Source: CAYJAQ01 sp964368275 (GTDB lineage Bacteria > Bacillota_I > Bacilli_A > ML615J-28 > CAG-313). Taken from it: 15,758 nucleotides of DNA. Each line of letters starts with the position of its first letter. Within the stretch, counting starts at the first letter, position 1. The position numbers and the translations under genes are program-made. Location: the NCBI GenBank assembly GCA_964368275.1, contig CAYJAQ010000035.1:1-15758 (forward strand), given 5' to 3'. Below the pieces are notes generated by a model that was not told the origin of the DNA, ran no database searches, and was given only the letters and a program-made list of their open reading frames with translations. Positions 14,918-15,758 of this stretch are shown here, in pieces.

Positions 14918-15734
14918 TAACTATTGTTTCTTTAGTTACAGGATGAACAAATTCTGTCATGTAACTATGTAACTGTAATCCTTTTTCATCACAATGACCA
15001 TATAACTCATCGCCAATTATCGGATGGCACATACTCGCAAAATGCAATCGAAGTTGATGCGTTTTACCAGTTAGAAGGGTTGCCTCAATTAATGTCTGAT
15101 TATTATTACTTGCAAGCACTTCATAAATAGTCTTACTATTAGGTATACCTTCCACAAGATGTCGCTTAATTACACTACTAGGGTCCTTTTCGATACGTGA
15201 TGTAATTTCATATAGTTGGTTTTTCTCCTTTTCAATAGTGCCTTCCACAATAAGAAGGTACTTTTTTGTTTTAATTGCCTGTTTCATGCTATCTGCAATA
15301 TAACGATTTTTAGCTAAAATGACAATCCCCGATGTCGGAGCATCAAGTCGGTTAACAAAGTGAATACCCGATGCAATCCCTTTTTTGATGTAATAAGCCA
15401 TTACAAAGTTAGCTAAGGAATCTTCAAAATGTTTATGCGTCGGTATAACAGCGACATCTTTTGCTTTATCAATTATTAGTAAATAACTATCCTCATACAA
15501 AATATCAAAATCTTTAAAGACAGGCTTAATATTATCATTTTTTTCTTCTTTGGGTAATACTACTTCAAGGATATCACCTTTACTCATCAGGTAATAATTT
15601 TCAACAATACAATTATTAACTAAGAGTACGCCACCATATTGTTTTACAACAGTTTGTAGTTTACTAGTTACTTTTTTATATAAGAAGTCTTTAACCATTA
15701 TATTATCTTCATCAATCACATACTTTAATATCAT
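14862..15734 (-). CDS. RluA-family RNA pseudouridine synthase
   Basis: A 290-aa enzyme expected to turn specific uridines in rRNA or tRNA into pseudouridine. The N-terminal part (about 13-60) resembles the short S4-like domain of RluA/RluD proteins. The core has HFVNRLDAPTSGIVILAKN with the catalytic Asp131 (RLD motif; Asn replaces the usual His before it), KKYLLIVEG, and the C-terminal GKTHQLRLHFASMCHPIIGDELYG. Length fits the family. The start at 15734 has a modest AAAGGT site; an out-of-frame ATG slightly upstream makes only a two-residue peptide before TGA. Which of the paralogues (YjbO, YhcT, YlyB type) it represents cannot be decided by eye. Its 3' end lies antisense to the end of clpP. 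The upstream context is cut off by the window edge. Confidence 0.93.
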   Translation of the reverse strand: MILKYVIDEDNIMVKDFLYKKVTSKLQTVVKQYGGVLLVNNCIVENYYLMSKGDILEVVLPKEEKNDNIKPVFKDFDILYEDSYLLIIDKAKDVAVIPTHKHFEDSLANFVMAYYIKKGIASGIHFVNRLDAPTSGIVILAKNRYIADSMKQAIKTKKYLLIVEGTIEKEKNQLYEITSRIEKDPSSVIKRHLVEGIPNSKTIYEVLASNNNQTLIEATLLTGKTHQLRLHFASMCHPIIGDELYGHCDEKGLQLHSYMTEFVHPVTKETIVITSLPILEDWQYYLELHQ

Positions 15735-15758
15735 TTTTTCATACCTTTTACTTATTAT

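Noticed and set aside
1..15758. Mycoplasma-type genetic code (TGA as Trp)
   Set aside because: All recognised genes read through without in-frame TGA at conserved Trp positions, so the standard code is sufficient.

Overview
The window looks like a fragment of a draft, low-GC Bacillota-type genome (Bacilli or Erysipelotrichia/RF39/Acholeplasma-like). The evidence is the AT-rich base composition, strong AGGAGG ribosome sites, a phenylalanine T-box, clpP, and many short-tailed lipoproteins. No TGA codon interrupts the recognised genes, so the standard genetic code fits. A run of exactly 100 N (2629-2728) marks a scaffold join. This placement is inferred from gene content only.

Layout. 122-1525 (-) encodes a secreted endonuclease I lipoprotein. 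1632-2300 (+) encodes a GDPD-fold protein that has lost its catalytic residues. 2363-6178 (-) is a two-gene surface operon: a lipoprotein with InlB/Flg_new-type repeats and a glycine-rich repeat domain, coupled by a TAATG overlap to a GLUG-repeat lipoprotein that is interrupted by the assembly gap. 6453-7051 (+) is a small serine recombinase broken by one missing base. 7108-9888 (-) is a pair: a lipoprotein N-acetylmuramoyl-L-alanine amidase followed by pseudouridine-5'-phosphate glycosidase (psuG). 9985-13424 (-) is pheST under a T-box leader (about 13454-13716). 13870-14178 (-) is a small His/Cys-rich spore-coat-like gene. 14309-14917 (+) is clpP, whose 3' end overlaps by 56 nt the convergent RluA-type pseudouridine synthase gene (14862-15734, -).

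How they work together. The left half is a cell-surface region: four lipoproteins, two with recognisable hydrolytic domains (nuclease, amidase) and two repeat-built, probably structural or adhesive. The nuclease and amidase lipoproteins share a short Cys-pair motif and have Ig-like modules. PsuG would break down pseudouridine-5'-phosphate released from RNA, but no pseudouridine kinase gene is visible. The right half is housekeeping: Phe-tRNA charging, proteolysis and RNA modification.

Most notable points: (1) both sides of the N gap carry exactly 55-bp copies of the ends of one 221-bp unit inside the GLUG gene, which predicts a missing 111 bp that restores the reading frame; (2) a periodic beta-segment plus GGX domain of about 50-60 residues per unit in the InlB-like lipoprotein; (3) the GDPD pseudoenzyme; (4) the shared Cys motif in two unrelated lipoproteins. 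I found no CRISPR array, rRNA, tRNA, complete insertion sequence or recognisable defence system.
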